Positions 34,832-43,888 of a DNA stretch of 64,000 nucleotides are shown here, piece by piece. Source of the DNA: Alistipes timonensis JC136 (GTDB lineage: Bacteria > Bacteroidota > Bacteroidia > Bacteroidales > Rikenellaceae); contig NZ_FNRI01000010.1 in the NCBI RefSeq assembly GCF_900107675.1, positions 48,751-112,750 of the forward strand. Reading direction: 5' to 3'. The notes beneath the pieces are model-generated. The model saw nothing but the letters and a program-made list of their open reading frames with translations, was not told the origin of the DNA and searched no databases. Both the position numbers and the translations under genes were made by a program. Each line of letters opens with the position of its first letter. Position 1 is the first letter of the stretch.

Positions 34832-35928
34832 TCGAAGCTACCATGCCAGACCGCAAATGCAGGCAGACAAGAGATTGCAAGCCGGATACTGAGACGAAAT
34901 ATCGCTCTGCATTGGAGTTATATGCTGCCACCGACCTCTCCTATGTCGAGATATGTCGGCAGTGTGGAGTTTCTCTCGGCGGATTCACCCGGTATATCTG
35001 TATTTACCATCGTCATTTGATGCTGAAACGCAATGGTATCAAATGCAGTCAGGAGGAAGCCGACAGTATAAAAATAAGTCAACGCGGACAGCGTCCCGAA
35101 ACACACGCCAAATACAAGGAGGCTATTGCGGCGTGCGACAGCATGGAATATATCGAATGCAACGTATCGCAGATTGCCCGTGAATTCGGATTGGACGGTA
35201 CGAACCTCGCCCGGCAGTTACGCACGCATTATCCCGACGTGCTGGAATTTCGGGAGCGGGAACGGCAGCGGTTGGGTTTGAACGATAACCTGCCGCGAGG
35301 AACGCGTCCGCGGTGCAAGGAAAAGTATGCCGAGGCGGTGGAACTTTTGCGCGCCGACCGTTATATCACGGTGCAGGATGCCGCCGTACGCTGCGATGTC
35401 TCCTACACCGGATTGAAACAACACTTGGTATTCTACCACAAGGAGTTGGTTGAAAATCGCATCAAGATACGCAAGGAGGCTGTCAGTCGAAAACGAAAAG
35501 GGGAGATAACCGGTCGCGGGACTGTCCATGCCCCGTCGCCGGCCACGGTGGAAAAGTATGCCGAGGCAGTGCGTCTGTACAGCACGACGCCCATGTCCGC
35601 CTCGCAGATCGCCAAGCTGACCGGCGTGTCGCGCAAGAGATTCCATGAATACCTGCACACATGGCACAAGGACCTGGTTTATAAGCGAAAAGGCATTTCT
35701 TACGAGGAAGACAAGCCTGTGGACTGGTCATCCGTGCGAAGATATAACCCTGCTACGGCAGCCAAATACGCTGACGCCATAGCCCGGTTGAAGGAGGGCG
35801 GACTTACAACAGCGAAGGTCGCCGCCGAGTTCGGCCTGCATCCTGAATGCTTTAGACAATACCTGAAAGAGCATGAGCCGGAACTGCACGCCAGTTTGGG
35901 AAGAAAAAAGCGGAGAACGGCAAAATAG
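34828..35928 (+). CDS. Tandem helix-turn-helix repeat protein, truncated at its 3' end
   Basis: A 366-residue cytoplasmic protein made of five repeats of 70-77 residues. Each begins with a KY pair (residues 24, 95, 166, 243 and 313) and reads roughly KYxxAxxLY, then an HTH-like IAxxxGVSxxxFxxYL and an H-x(3)-L end. A sixth repeat begins out of frame after the stop (MEKYKEAIHLYETT, up to about 35983) and is cut by the decayed recombinase gene. One A missing from the A run at 35904-35909 explains the early stop. The start GTG overlaps the fimbrial-tip stop; an ATG at 34843 is the alternative. It looks like a DNA-binding regulator tied to the fimbrial operon; its function is unknown to me. Confidence 0.7.
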   Translation: MIEATMPDRKCRQTRDCKPDTETKYRSALELYAATDLSYVEICRQCGVSLGGFTRYICIYHRHLMLKRNGIKCSQEEADSIKISQRGQRPETHAKYKEAIAACDSMEYIECNVSQIAREFGLDGTNLARQLRTHYPDVLEFRERERQRLGLNDNLPRGTRPRCKEKYAEAVELLRADRYITVQDAAVRCDVSYTGLKQHLVFYHKELVENRIKIRKEAVSRKRKGEITGRGTVHAPSPATVEKYAEAVRLYSTTPMSASQIAKLTGVSRKRFHEYLHTWHKDLVYKRKGISYEEDKPVDWSSVRRYNPATAAKYADAIARLKEGGLTTAKVAAEFGLHPECFRQYLKEHEPELHASLGRKKRRTAK

Positions 35929-35983
35929 TATCGCCTAAAAGCATGGAGAAATACAAGGAGGCCATACACCTGTATGAAACGAC

Positions 35984-36824
35984 TTTGAAGACGCTGTCGA
36001 GTTTCTCGCTCAACGCCGCCATATCCCGGCCGATCTTGTCATTGGTAATTTGGGCGTAGATTTGGGTCGTGGTGATATGTTTATGTCCCAGCATCTTCGA
36101 TACGGTTTCCAGCGGTACGCCCTGTGCAAGCGTAATCGTCGTGACGAAGGTATGCCGCGCCATGTGTATTGTCGGATTGAACGACAATCCAGCATGTCTG
36201 GCAACATGCCGTAAGGACATGTTCAGGGTTTTATAAGTGCCTTTAAGCGGAAAAACCTTCTCCCCTGTGCGGTATGTATCCTTATAACGCTTGTAGAGCA
36301 TTTCGACTATAGGAAGGAGTTTGACACGGAACTGTGTACCTGTCTTTTGCCGCTTGTCGATGATCCAATAATCCCCATTGTCGTCTGTGTGAATATCGGC
36401 ATGGGTCAGCTTTGCTGTAATTGTTAAATGTCGAAATACTGCGATCCTTACCCACGCGCTTTTGAAATTTTGCAAGGTATTCGTCGAAGGTTTGTAACAA
36501 AAGACGGCAATTATCACCCAAACCCAAAAAGGCGTTGCGGACCTTTTCGGCCGTTATGTATGAATCCCGGTCGCAGAGACGCTGATACTGTTTGCCGATA
36601 TTGGTCTTGATATTCTCCAGCTTCTCGTTGATGCGCTGGGCTTCGAGACTTTTACCGGCAACTTTATTTGCTTTGGCATCCCAAAGGGTGGAGCGAACGG
36701 TGAGTTTGCAGCTGAACTGCGACATCGTGCCATTGATCGTGATACGACCCATGACGGGAACCTGACCCGATTTCTCGGACTGCCTTTTCACGTAGAAAAG
36801 GACTTTGAAAGTGCTGCGTTGCAT
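35984..36824 (-). pseudogene. Decayed tyrosine recombinase
   Basis: Two parts remain. The N-terminal part (from the ATG at 36824) has the arm-binding and start of the SAM-like domain: MQRSTFKVLFYVKRQSEKSG, then KVRNAFLGLGDNCRLLLQTF. It stops making sense at STFNNY. The catalytic part continues in another frame: LTHADIHTDDNGDYWIIDKR, IHMARHTFVTTITLAQGVPL, LGHKHITTTQIYAQ. About 130 codons between them, including the usual first catalytic Arg region, are missing. At the 3' side the frame ends in DSVFK and then runs into antisense of the HTH-repeat gene at about 35984. The gene is therefore both internally deleted and truncated. It marks the right border of the fimbrial island. Confidence 0.8.
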
Positions 36825-37137
36825 AATAACCTGAACTTTGAGGACTTGTTAAACGCTAAGTCAAGTTATTTGTTATGCGGAAATTCGATGCAATAAACTG
36901 AAAAATACTGCCTTAAATGCAAATCAAAGCATTTCGGACAGGTAACGGATAAGTAACACAACTCACCGTTAAACCTGCCCGATTTTGCTTTTCTATTGCT
37001 CGGAGCATATGCAGAAGAGAGAATTAAATACCTGAAAGCAAGATATTTACTCTTTTCTGCACTTCCGATTACCTACCCCCCCCCGACTTCTTTTGAAGCG
37101 GGGGTTTGATTTATCGCATCTTCAATGCGAAGGCTTT
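36825..37137. other. Intergenic gap right of the fimbrial island
   Basis: No gene is visible. It contains AT-rich sequence upstream of the decayed recombinase, a run of nine C (37076-37084) and a hairpin (CCCCCGACTTC, TTTT, GAAGCGGGGG, about 37080-37105) followed by TTTGATTTAT that looks like an intrinsic terminator. The same CCCCCCCCCGCTTCTTTTGAAG sequence in part follows the XRE gene at 11738. Confidence 0.5.
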
Positions 37138-37396
37138 ATGTACTTTTTGGCCGCAAAAAGTACCAAAAACTCTCCGACGGATGCCTCTGCCTGCGACAAA
37201 CCGTCTAACGCTGGCTCCGGGCGACTATTCGCGGGTTTGCAAGCAAACCGTCCCCTCCGCTCGCGCTTTTAGCCGGTCCGTCGCTTAACGGCTCCGGCAT
37301 CGAGTCGGAATCTTTCAATGCGGCATACGGGAGCGGAAATAAGGCACTGATAGCAAGGTAGTGCCGCAACCCCTAAAACCCGCCTCTTAGGCGGGC
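37138..37396. repeat. Dispersed ~260-bp repeat, copy 2
   Basis: Near-identical to 2373-2634 and in the same orientation. The opening hairpin has changed on both sides (TACTTTTTGGCCGCAAAAAGTA) so that pairing is kept. It ends with CCCGCCTCTTAGGCGGG, here a perfect palindrome, followed by a second hairpin that serves the acyl-CoA synthetase gene. Confidence 0.85.
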
Positions 37397-37411
37397 CGCT
37401 TCTTAAGCGGG
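37379..37411 (-). terminator. Double hairpin downstream of the acyl-CoA synthetase gene
   Basis: CCCGCCTCTTAGGCGGG (37379-37395), then CCGCTTCTTAAGCGG just before the stop of the minus-strand gene. Two stems in series without a clear U tract; the terminator role is inferred. Confidence 0.5.
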
Positions 37412-39079
37412 CTATTTCCCGGCAGCGGGCTGATCGGGGGTTTTACCGTCCTTTTTACTTTTGTTGTAGAGGAATCGTTTGATCTTCTGCGTAGGGGTCT
37501 TGACGAAATCGTCCTTCTCCTCGACCACCTCCGAGATGCGCGAAAAACGGTTGACCTTGGCATTCACGAAATCCATGATCTCCTTCTTCAACTGCTCGGT
37601 CTTGGCTTCCCAGGCTTCCTTTTTGCCTTCCCACTCCTCGCGCCAGTCGTCGATCATCGACTCGATCTCCTCGCGGTTGAAATGCACGAGGGCTATGAGG
37701 CGTCCCTCCTGCTCCGTGACGATCGAATCGGCAATGCAGACGTGCGAATTGAGCACCGTCTCGATGTCCTCGGGATAGATGTTCTCACCCCCGGGCCCCA
37801 CGATCATATTCTTCAGACGGCCTTTGATGTAGAGCCATCCGTCCTTGTCGAACTCCCCGAGGTCGCCCGTGCGGAACCAGCCGTCGGCCGTGAAAACCTC
37901 TTTCGTGGCCTCGGGATTTTTGAAATAACCCACCATGGCGCTCGGCGTGCGGGCCACGATCTCGCCCTGCCGGGTCTCGGGGTTGATATTCTCCAAACGC
38001 AGCTGCACGCCCGGAGCCTGGGGGCCCGTCGAGCCGAGACGCACCATCGAGGGAGCGGCTCCGGCCAACAGCGGCGCGGTCTCGGTCAGCCCGTAACCGA
38101 TGGCATAGGGCACTTTGGCTTCGAGCAGGAATTTCTCGGCTCCTCCGTCGAGTTTCGCCCCGCCGATGCCGAGGAAGCGCAGACGGCCTCCGAAGAGCTT
38201 CATAAGCTTCTTGCCGGCCATGCGGTTAAGATAGCGGCGCAGGAACCCGATGCGGTAGAGCGTGCGCCAGAAGCGCGTGGAGTTGAACTTGGCAAGCACC
38301 TGATGGCGGTAAATCTTCTCGATGACCAGCGGCACGATCAGCATCACCGTGGGCCGGACCGCACGCAGCGCGGGCATCAGCGCCGAGGCCGTGGGCGGAC
38401 GGTCGAGGTAGACGATCCGGGTGCCCATCGAGAAGGGATAAATCATACCGATCGAACATTCGTAGGTGTGCGACAGGGGCAGCACCGAGAGGAACGTGTC
38501 GTCACCGTCTACCGGGAAAATCGACGACGAGATGGTGACCTGCGCACATAACGCCGCATGGGTCAGCATCACGCCCTTGGGCTTCGAGGTCGTGCCCGAG
38601 GTGTAGATAATCACGGCGATGTCGTCGGGCTTGGGGATGCCGGTCGAACCCTCCTCCCTGACCCGCTGGGCGATGACGCCGAGGTTCTTGGTACGGACCA
38701 CGACGTTGAGCCGTTCGATGGTCTCGCGGGAGAGTTTGGTGAAAAGTTTGTCGGAAACCAGCAGCGCCTTGGCCTCGGAGTGTTCGATAATCATGTCGAG
38801 TTCCTCGCCCGAGAAATCGGGCAGAATGGGCACGGCGACCATGCCGGCCGAGGTCACGGCGAAATAGCAGACGCCCCAGTTGGGCATGTTGCTGCTCAGC
38901 AGGGCCACCTTGTCCCCGGCGCGGAGCCCCGCACCGGTCAGGATTTCCTGCACCTTGGCAATACGACGACCCGCCTCGGCGTAAGTCACGTCCTCACCCT
39001 CGAACATCGAGAAGGCGATTTTCGACGCGAACTTCTCCACGCTGTTGCGGGCCAGTTCGTACAATGTATTGATCGTCAT
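37412..39079 (-). CDS. Long-chain acyl-CoA synthetase (AMP-forming)
   Basis: A 555-residue adenylate-forming enzyme that probably activates fatty acids to acyl-CoA. The start is the ATG at 39079 (MTINTLYELARNSVEKFASK); the frame is open 12 codons further. Motifs are IIYTSGTTSKPKGVMLTH (phosphate loop), GYGLTETAPL, GWFRTGDLGEFDKDGWLYIK with GRLKNMIVGPGGENIYPEDI, and the C-terminal lysine region TPTQKIKRFLY. A charged insert (DDWREEWEGKKEAWEAKTEQ) near residue 490 resembles plant and bacterial FadD15-type enzymes. It is divergent from queG across a 99-bp gap. Confidence 0.9.
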   Translation of the reverse strand: MTINTLYELARNSVEKFASKIAFSMFEGEDVTYAEAGRRIAKVQEILTGAGLRAGDKVALLSSNMPNWGVCYFAVTSAGMVAVPILPDFSGEELDMIIEHSEAKALLVSDKLFTKLSRETIERLNVVVRTKNLGVIAQRVREEGSTGIPKPDDIAVIIYTSGTTSKPKGVMLTHAALCAQVTISSSIFPVDGDDTFLSVLPLSHTYECSIGMIYPFSMGTRIVYLDRPPTASALMPALRAVRPTVMLIVPLVIEKIYRHQVLAKFNSTRFWRTLYRIGFLRRYLNRMAGKKLMKLFGGRLRFLGIGGAKLDGGAEKFLLEAKVPYAIGYGLTETAPLLAGAAPSMVRLGSTGPQAPGVQLRLENINPETRQGEIVARTPSAMVGYFKNPEATKEVFTADGWFRTGDLGEFDKDGWLYIKGRLKNMIVGPGGENIYPEDIETVLNSHVCIADSIVTEQEGRLIALVHFNREEIESMIDDWREEWEGKKEAWEAKTEQLKKEIMDFVNAKVNRFSRISEVVEEKDDFVKTPTQKIKRFLYNKSKKDGKTPDQPAAGK

Positions 39080-39155
39080 AGTACGTTCATATTTTTGTGC
39101 GTTCAGATAACGCAAAAGTCCGGGGCGAAATTACTAAATTCCGGTGAAAAAACAC

Positions 39156-39163
39156 TATTTTTG
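39156..39163 (+). promoter_or_regulatory. -7 box of the queG promoter
   Basis: TATTTTTG matches TAnnTTTG, 16 bp before the queG ATG. No TTG is found at the right distance upstream, so only the -7 element is called. Confidence 0.45.
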
Positions 39164-39178
39164 AGACAAAATAACAGC

Positions 39179-40114
39179 ATGCTCGACTTTCTGAACATCA
39201 AAAAACTTGCCGCAGAAGCGGGTTTCGACCTCTGCGGCGTCGCGCCGTGCCGCCACCTGGCCGACGGCGAAGCGCGGTTCCGGGCATGGCTGGCGCGCGG
39301 CGGGCAGTCGTCGCTGGGCTACATGGAGCGCAACACCGAGAAGCGTTTCGATCCCCGGCTGCTGGTCGAAGGGGCCCGCACGGCGGTGATCTGCGCCGTT
39401 TCGTACAAAAACGCTGCCGGCGAGGGTTACCCGGCCCGACACCGCACCAAAGTCGCCTCCTACGCCTGCACGACGGATTACCATACGACCATCCGCACGA
39501 TGCTCCTGCAACTGTTCGACGCCCTGCGCACGGCGCATCCCGGTCTCAGCGGCCGGGCCTTCGTCGACACGGCGCCGCTGGCCGAGAAACAACTGGCCGC
39601 AGAGGCCGGACTGGGCTGGATCGGACGCCAATCGCTGCTCGTAACGCCGCAGTTCGGCACTTATGTCCTGCTGGGCGAGCTGATCCTCACCGACGAGGCC
39701 GACGCCTACGACACTCCGTTCGGGGAGAACCGCTGCGGCTCGTGCCGCCGATGTGTCGAGGCCTGCCCCACGGGGGCCGTCGCCCCGGACCGGACCATCG
39801 ACACCGCGCGCTGCATCTCGTGCCGCACCATCGAAAAGGTCCCGGAGAGCGATGCGGACCTCGACGGCTGGATTTTCGGCTGCGATGCGTGCCAGAGCTG
39901 CTGCCCCTGGAACCTCCGCGCACCGCTCCACCGCAACGCGGCGTTCGACCCCGTATTCGACCCGCTGTCGATGGATGCCGCGACATGGCTCGGGATGGAC
40001 GAAGCGGCGTTCGAAGCCCTCTGCGGCCGCACGCCGCTGACCCGCAGCGGACTGACCCGCATCCGGGAAAACATCCGCCGGAACTCCGCCCCCGGCGAAC
40101 CATCGGAACGCTGA
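39179..40114 (+). CDS. queG: Epoxyqueuosine reductase
   Basis: A 311-residue cobalamin- and iron-sulfur-dependent enzyme for the last step of queuosine synthesis in tRNA anticodons. The start ATG at 39179 gives MLDFLNIKKLAAEAGFDLCG; the longer open frame upstream is antisense to the acyl-CoA synthetase gene. Marks include AGLGWIGRQSLLVTPQFGTY, the first cluster CGSCRRCVEACPTGAV, and the second CISC with CDACQSCCPWN. The length is near the family's usual size for the short, HEAT-less form. Confidence 0.95.
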   Translation: MLDFLNIKKLAAEAGFDLCGVAPCRHLADGEARFRAWLARGGQSSLGYMERNTEKRFDPRLLVEGARTAVICAVSYKNAAGEGYPARHRTKVASYACTTDYHTTIRTMLLQLFDALRTAHPGLSGRAFVDTAPLAEKQLAAEAGLGWIGRQSLLVTPQFGTYVLLGELILTDEADAYDTPFGENRCGSCRRCVEACPTGAVAPDRTIDTARCISCRTIEKVPESDADLDGWIFGCDACQSCCPWNLRAPLHRNAAFDPVFDPLSMDAATWLGMDEAAFEALCGRTPLTRSGLTRIRENIRRNSAPGEPSER

Positions 40115-40161
40115 AACCGGCCGCCCCGCCCCTCGCTCCCGCCCCAGCACCGCCCGACATG

Positions 40162-40193
40162 AAAAAAGCGGGCCCCGGAAATCCGGAACCCGC
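40162..40193 (-). terminator. Terminator after the TPR protein gene
   Basis: On the minus strand GCGGGTTCCGG, a short loop, CCGGGGCCCGC, then TTTTTTC. A textbook intrinsic terminator 24 bp after the stop of the 40217 gene; it also lies downstream of queG. Confidence 0.75.
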
Positions 40194-40216
40194 CGTATGG
40201 CTTGTTTGCCCGCGAA

Positions 40217-41176
40217 CTATTTCGACAGCTCGGCCAGTGCGGCCTTGGCGCTCTCGGCAGCGGGACCGGCAGTCACCTTCTGGAAAGCGGCGATAGCCTG
40301 CGGCTTCATCTCCTTGGCGTTGTAAGCGGCGCCCAGCAGGTAGTACATCAGGCTCTTGTCCTCGGGATCGGTCTGTGCGTTGGCTGCGCTGTCCGCCAGC
40401 TCGATCACCTTGCTGAAATCCTTCTTGTTGGCATAGGCCTGCAGGCGGACCTTCTCAGCCAGCGCGCTTGCCGGATTCTTGGCCAGCATGGCGTCGGCAG
40501 CAGCGATGATGCCGTCGAAATTGTTGGCTTCCTGCAGCTTGGCAACCATGTTATTGGTGTAGAGCGTCATCATCTCCTTGGCCTTGGCAACAGCCTCGGC
40601 ATACTTGGGGTGCGTCTTGGCAGCGATCGCTTCGTAGACATCCATACCCTTCTCGTACTGCGCCATGTCGCCCGTGTTCATAAACATCTCGCAGTAGCTC
40701 ATCGCCAGATTCAGCGCCATGTCCGTATTGTCGGGGTCGGCCTTGTAGCCCTTCTCGAAAATACCGGCGGCCGTCACATAATCCTTGTTGTTGAAAGCGT
40801 CGCCGCCCTGTATCTGGTACATCTTGGCAACCCAGCCGTTGGCCTTGGCCATCTGGTTCATGTCGCCGTAGAGCTCGGCCAGCTCGGCCGACTTGGTGAA
40901 ATTCTTCAGGGCCTCGTCGTAATTCTTGGCTTTCAGGGCTCCGCCGCCCAGATAAAAATAGCAATTGGGGAGCGTCTTTTTGGCCGTAGCCACCAGCGAC
41001 GCAGCATCCTCATTGTCCAAGCCCTGGTCGATCACCTGTTCGAACTTCGCGGCAGCGCCGGCGTAATTCTTGGCGCCGTAAGCGGCCGCAGCTTCGTTGT
41101 AAATTGCAGTGAGATCCTGCGCCGAGAGCGATACCGCCGCCAACAGCGCGATTACCGATACGAATAACTTTTTCAT
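40217..41176 (-). CDS. Exported TPR-repeat protein
   Basis: A 319-residue protein with a signal peptide (MKKLFVSVIALLAAVSLSAQ) and at least six TPR-type helical repeats, such as AAYGAKNYAGAAAKFEQVID, CYFYLGGGALKAKNYDEALK and YYLLGAAYNAKEMKPQAIAA. Alanine-rich and abundant-looking by its codon use. TPR proteins of this kind are scaffolds for protein interaction; the location is periplasmic and the partners are unknown. It stands alone, convergent with queG. Confidence 0.8.
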   Translation of the reverse strand: MKKLFVSVIALLAAVSLSAQDLTAIYNEAAAAYGAKNYAGAAAKFEQVIDQGLDNEDAASLVATAKKTLPNCYFYLGGGALKAKNYDEALKNFTKSAELAELYGDMNQMAKANGWVAKMYQIQGGDAFNNKDYVTAAGIFEKGYKADPDNTDMALNLAMSYCEMFMNTGDMAQYEKGMDVYEAIAAKTHPKYAEAVAKAKEMMTLYTNNMVAKLQEANNFDGIIAAADAMLAKNPASALAEKVRLQAYANKKDFSKVIELADSAANAQTDPEDKSLMYYLLGAAYNAKEMKPQAIAAFQKVTAGPAAESAKAALAELSK

Positions 41177-41275
41177 TGTTCTCTCCTATACGTTTTTTAA
41201 ATTGTTCAGTTCATGCACCCCTCCCGGAAATGCGTTGGATGCAAAAGTATAAAAAAAAATCCTTTTTAACCAAAT

Positions 41276-41722
41276 CTATCCGCGCAAACCCGCGAAAAAA
41301 TCGCTCATCAGCGCTTCGCACTCTTCCCGAAGCACGCCCCGTGCCACGGTGGTTTTGGGATGGAACACCCCCTCGGAGTAACGGCGGTAACCCTTCTTCG
41401 GGTCGTCGGCGCCCCACACCACGCGGCTGACCTGCGCCCATCCGATAGCCCCGGCGCACATGATGCACGGCTCGACGGTCACATACAACGTACAATCCTG
41501 CAGGTATTTGCCCCCGAGCGTCGAGGCAGCGGCCGTAAGGGCCTGCATCTCGGCATGCGCCGTGGGATCGGCGAGGGTCTCCACGAGGTTGTGGCCACGT
41601 CCGATGACGGCTCCGCCCGCCACGACGACCGCCCCGATGGGCACCTCCTGTTCTTTTAACGCTTTTTGCGCCTCGTTTAGTGCCAGGCGCATGAATTTTT
41701 CGTCGTTCTCGTGCTGATCCAT
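41276..41722 (-). CDS. tadA: tRNA-specific adenosine deaminase (TadA-type)
   Basis: A 148-residue zinc deaminase of the TadA family, which converts A34 of tRNA-Arg to inosine. The catalytic HAE is in DPTAHAEMQALTAAAS and the zinc cysteines in TVEPCIMCAGAIGWAQVSRV. The C-terminal YRRYSEGVFHPKTTVARGVL is typical. The start ATG at 41722 (MDQHENDEKFMRLALNEAQK) is preferred over an upstream in-frame start at 41758. A related nucleoside deaminase such as guanine deaminase is a less likely alternative. Confidence 0.85.
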   Translation of the reverse strand: MDQHENDEKFMRLALNEAQKALKEQEVPIGAVVVAGGAVIGRGHNLVETLADPTAHAEMQALTAAASTLGGKYLQDCTLYVTVEPCIMCAGAIGWAQVSRVVWGADDPKKGYRRYSEGVFHPKTTVARGVLREECEALMSDFFAGLRG

Positions 41723-42047
41723 CGCATTTTTTCTGCAAAAATAAGAATTATCGCTCACCTTTCCCGGAAAAAGAATGAAATTACGGTCTGCAACCGCGAA
41801 AACGTCATTCCGAGCGAACGGAAGCGAGCGCGGGAATCCGATGAATGCGCCGTAAGATTACAACATGCAATCAGATTGCCGGTCGCTGCGCTCCTCGCAA
41901 TGACAATTTCGTAATGACCCCGCGGCGGGGCGTGCATCCGGCACGTCCCGCCATCGTTTTTTTGGACTTTTCCTTTCCGAATCCGGAACCTTTTTTCTAA
42001 CTTTGCGGGTTACAAGAACAAAACGAACAACATAACATTTTTTCCAA
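41723..42047. other. Intergenic gap with palindromic repeat and aspS -7 box
   Basis: The gap between divergent tadA and aspS holds a GTCATT/AATGAC inverted segment (about 41804-41903) of a widespread intergenic repeat type, sharing GTCATTGCGAGG in inverse orientation with about 11160. Near its right end TAACTTTG (41998-42005) fits the -7 consensus, 43 bp before aspS. No protein-coding frame is supported. Confidence 0.55.
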
Positions 42048-43802
42048 ATGTACAGAACCCATACCTGCGGCTGCCTCAGGGCCAGCAACGTCAACGAAAC
42101 CGTCACCCTGGCCGGGTGGGTGCAGAAAGTCAGAAACCTCGGAGCGATGACCTTCATCGACCTGAGGGACCGTTACGGCATCACCCAGGTCGTCATCGAG
42201 GAGCACTCCCCCGTCGAAGCGCGCGCAACGGCCTGCTCGGTGGGCCGCGAGTGGGTGATCCAGGTGGTCGGCAAGGTGATCGAACGCGAGTCGAAGAACC
42301 CGAAGATGGCCACCGGCGATATCGAGGTGGCCGCGCAGAAGGTGGTCATCCTGCACGAGGCCGAGGTGCCGCCTTTCACCATCGAGGAGACCTCGGACGG
42401 CGGCGACGACCTGCGCATGAAATACCGCTACCTCGACCTGCGGCGTCCGCCCCTGCAGCGCAACATGATCCTGCGCCACAAGATGGCCCAGGAGATTCGC
42501 CGCTTCCTCGACTCCGAGGGATTTCTCGAAATCGAGACCCCCTGCCTGGTCGGTTCGACCCCCGAAGGAGCCCGCGATTTCGTGGTGCCGAGCCGCATGT
42601 CGCCCAACCAGTTCTACGCCCTGCCGCAGTCGCCGCAAACCCTGAAGCAATTGCTGATGGTCGCCGGCTACGACAAATATTTCCAGATCGTGCGCTGCTT
42701 CCGTGACGAAGACCTGCGCGCCGACCGCCAGCCGGAGTTCACACAGATCGACTGCGAGATGTCGTTCGTCGAGCAGGAGGACGTGCTGGAGATCTTCGAG
42801 CGCTGGGCCAAGCACATGTTCAAACACGTCATGGGAATCGAGCTGACCGAGCCGCTGCGCCGCATGCCGTGGATCGAAGCGATGGAGAAATACGGTTCGG
42901 ACAAACCCGACCTGCGCTTCGGCATGGAGTTCGCGGACATTACCGACCTTGCCAAAGGGCACGGTTTCAGCGTATTCGACGACGCCGAGTACATCACCGG
43001 ATTCGCCGCCACGGGCTGCGCCGCGTACACCCGCAAGCAGATCGACGCCCTGACGGAGTTCGTCAAACGGCAGCAGATCGGCGCCAAGGGACTCGTCTGG
43101 ATCCGTGTCGAGGAGGGCTGCGTGAAGTCGCCGATCGACAAGTTCTACTCCCCCGAGGAGGTGCGCGCCATGGCCGAACGCTGCGGCGCCAAGGCCGGGG
43201 ATATGGTTTTCATCCTCTGCGGCAAGAAATTCAAAACGCTGACGCAGTTGTGCGCCCTGCGCCTCGAAGTGGCCCAGCAGTTGGGCCTGCGCGACCCGCA
43301 GCAATTCGCCCCGCTGTGGGTGGTGGATTTCCCGCTGTTCGAGTGGGACGACGAGACCCAGCGTTTCTACGCCGTACACCACCCCTTCACCGCGCCCAAA
43401 CTCGAAGACGTGCAATACCTCGACAGCGACCCGGGCCGCGTGCGGGCCAACGCCTACGACTTCGTCTGCAACGGCACGGAGATCGGCGGCGGTTCGATCC
43501 GTATCCACGACTCGGCCCTTCAGGCCAAGATGTTCGGACTGCTGGGCTTCACGCCGGAGCAGGCTCAGGAGCGCTTCGGCTTCCTGATGAACGCCTTCAA
43601 ATACGGCGCGCCCCCTCACGGCGGCCTGGCATTCGGTTTCGACCGTCTGTGCTCGCTGTTCGGCGGCTCGGAGTCGATCCGCGACTACATCGCCTTCCCG
43701 AAGAACAACGCCGGCCGCGACGTGATGCTCGACGCCCCGGGTTATATCGACCAGTCGCAGCTCGACGAGCTGTATCTGGAACTGCGGAAGCCGGAGGAGT
43801 AA
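42048..43802 (+). CDS. aspS: Aspartyl-tRNA synthetase
   Basis: A 584-residue class II synthetase charging tRNA-Asp. The N-terminal OB-fold anticodon domain has RTHTCGCLRASNVNETVTLA and RDRYGITQVVIEE. Catalytic motif 2 lies in YFQIVRCFRDEDLRADRQPE (with FTQIDCEMSF) and motif 3 in GLAFGFDRLCSLFGGSESIR. The bacterial-type insertion domain lies between. The length matches bacterial AspRS. A strong hairpin terminator follows after 27 bp. Confidence 0.97.
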   Translation: MYRTHTCGCLRASNVNETVTLAGWVQKVRNLGAMTFIDLRDRYGITQVVIEEHSPVEARATACSVGREWVIQVVGKVIERESKNPKMATGDIEVAAQKVVILHEAEVPPFTIEETSDGGDDLRMKYRYLDLRRPPLQRNMILRHKMAQEIRRFLDSEGFLEIETPCLVGSTPEGARDFVVPSRMSPNQFYALPQSPQTLKQLLMVAGYDKYFQIVRCFRDEDLRADRQPEFTQIDCEMSFVEQEDVLEIFERWAKHMFKHVMGIELTEPLRRMPWIEAMEKYGSDKPDLRFGMEFADITDLAKGHGFSVFDDAEYITGFAATGCAAYTRKQIDALTEFVKRQQIGAKGLVWIRVEEGCVKSPIDKFYSPEEVRAMAERCGAKAGDMVFILCGKKFKTLTQLCALRLEVAQQLGLRDPQQFAPLWVVDFPLFEWDDETQRFYAVHHPFTAPKLEDVQYLDSDPGRVRANAYDFVCNGTEIGGGSIRIHDSALQAKMFGLLGFTPEQAQERFGFLMNAFKYGAPPHGGLAFGFDRLCSLFGGSESIRDYIAFPKNNAGRDVMLDAPGYIDQSQLDELYLELRKPEE

Positions 43803-43829
43803 AGCAAAATCTCCCCGACCGAAATCAAT

Positions 43830-43862
43830 TCACCCCTGCCGCAACCTGCGGCAGGGGTGAAA
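43830..43862. terminator. Terminator after aspS
   Basis: TTCACCCCTGCCGCA, three bases, TGCGGCAGGGGTGAA is a perfect 15-bp stem between aspS and the convergent small membrane-protein gene; it can serve both strands. Confidence 0.8.
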
Positions 43863-43888
43863 TCATAAAAGAGGTCTATTCTCAAGAA

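Noticed and set aside
35852..36517. Minus-strand frame taken as a complete recombinase
   Set aside because: Only its middle is recombinase; the N-terminus is out of frame after a deletion and the C-terminal 40 residues are antisense to the HTH-repeat gene.
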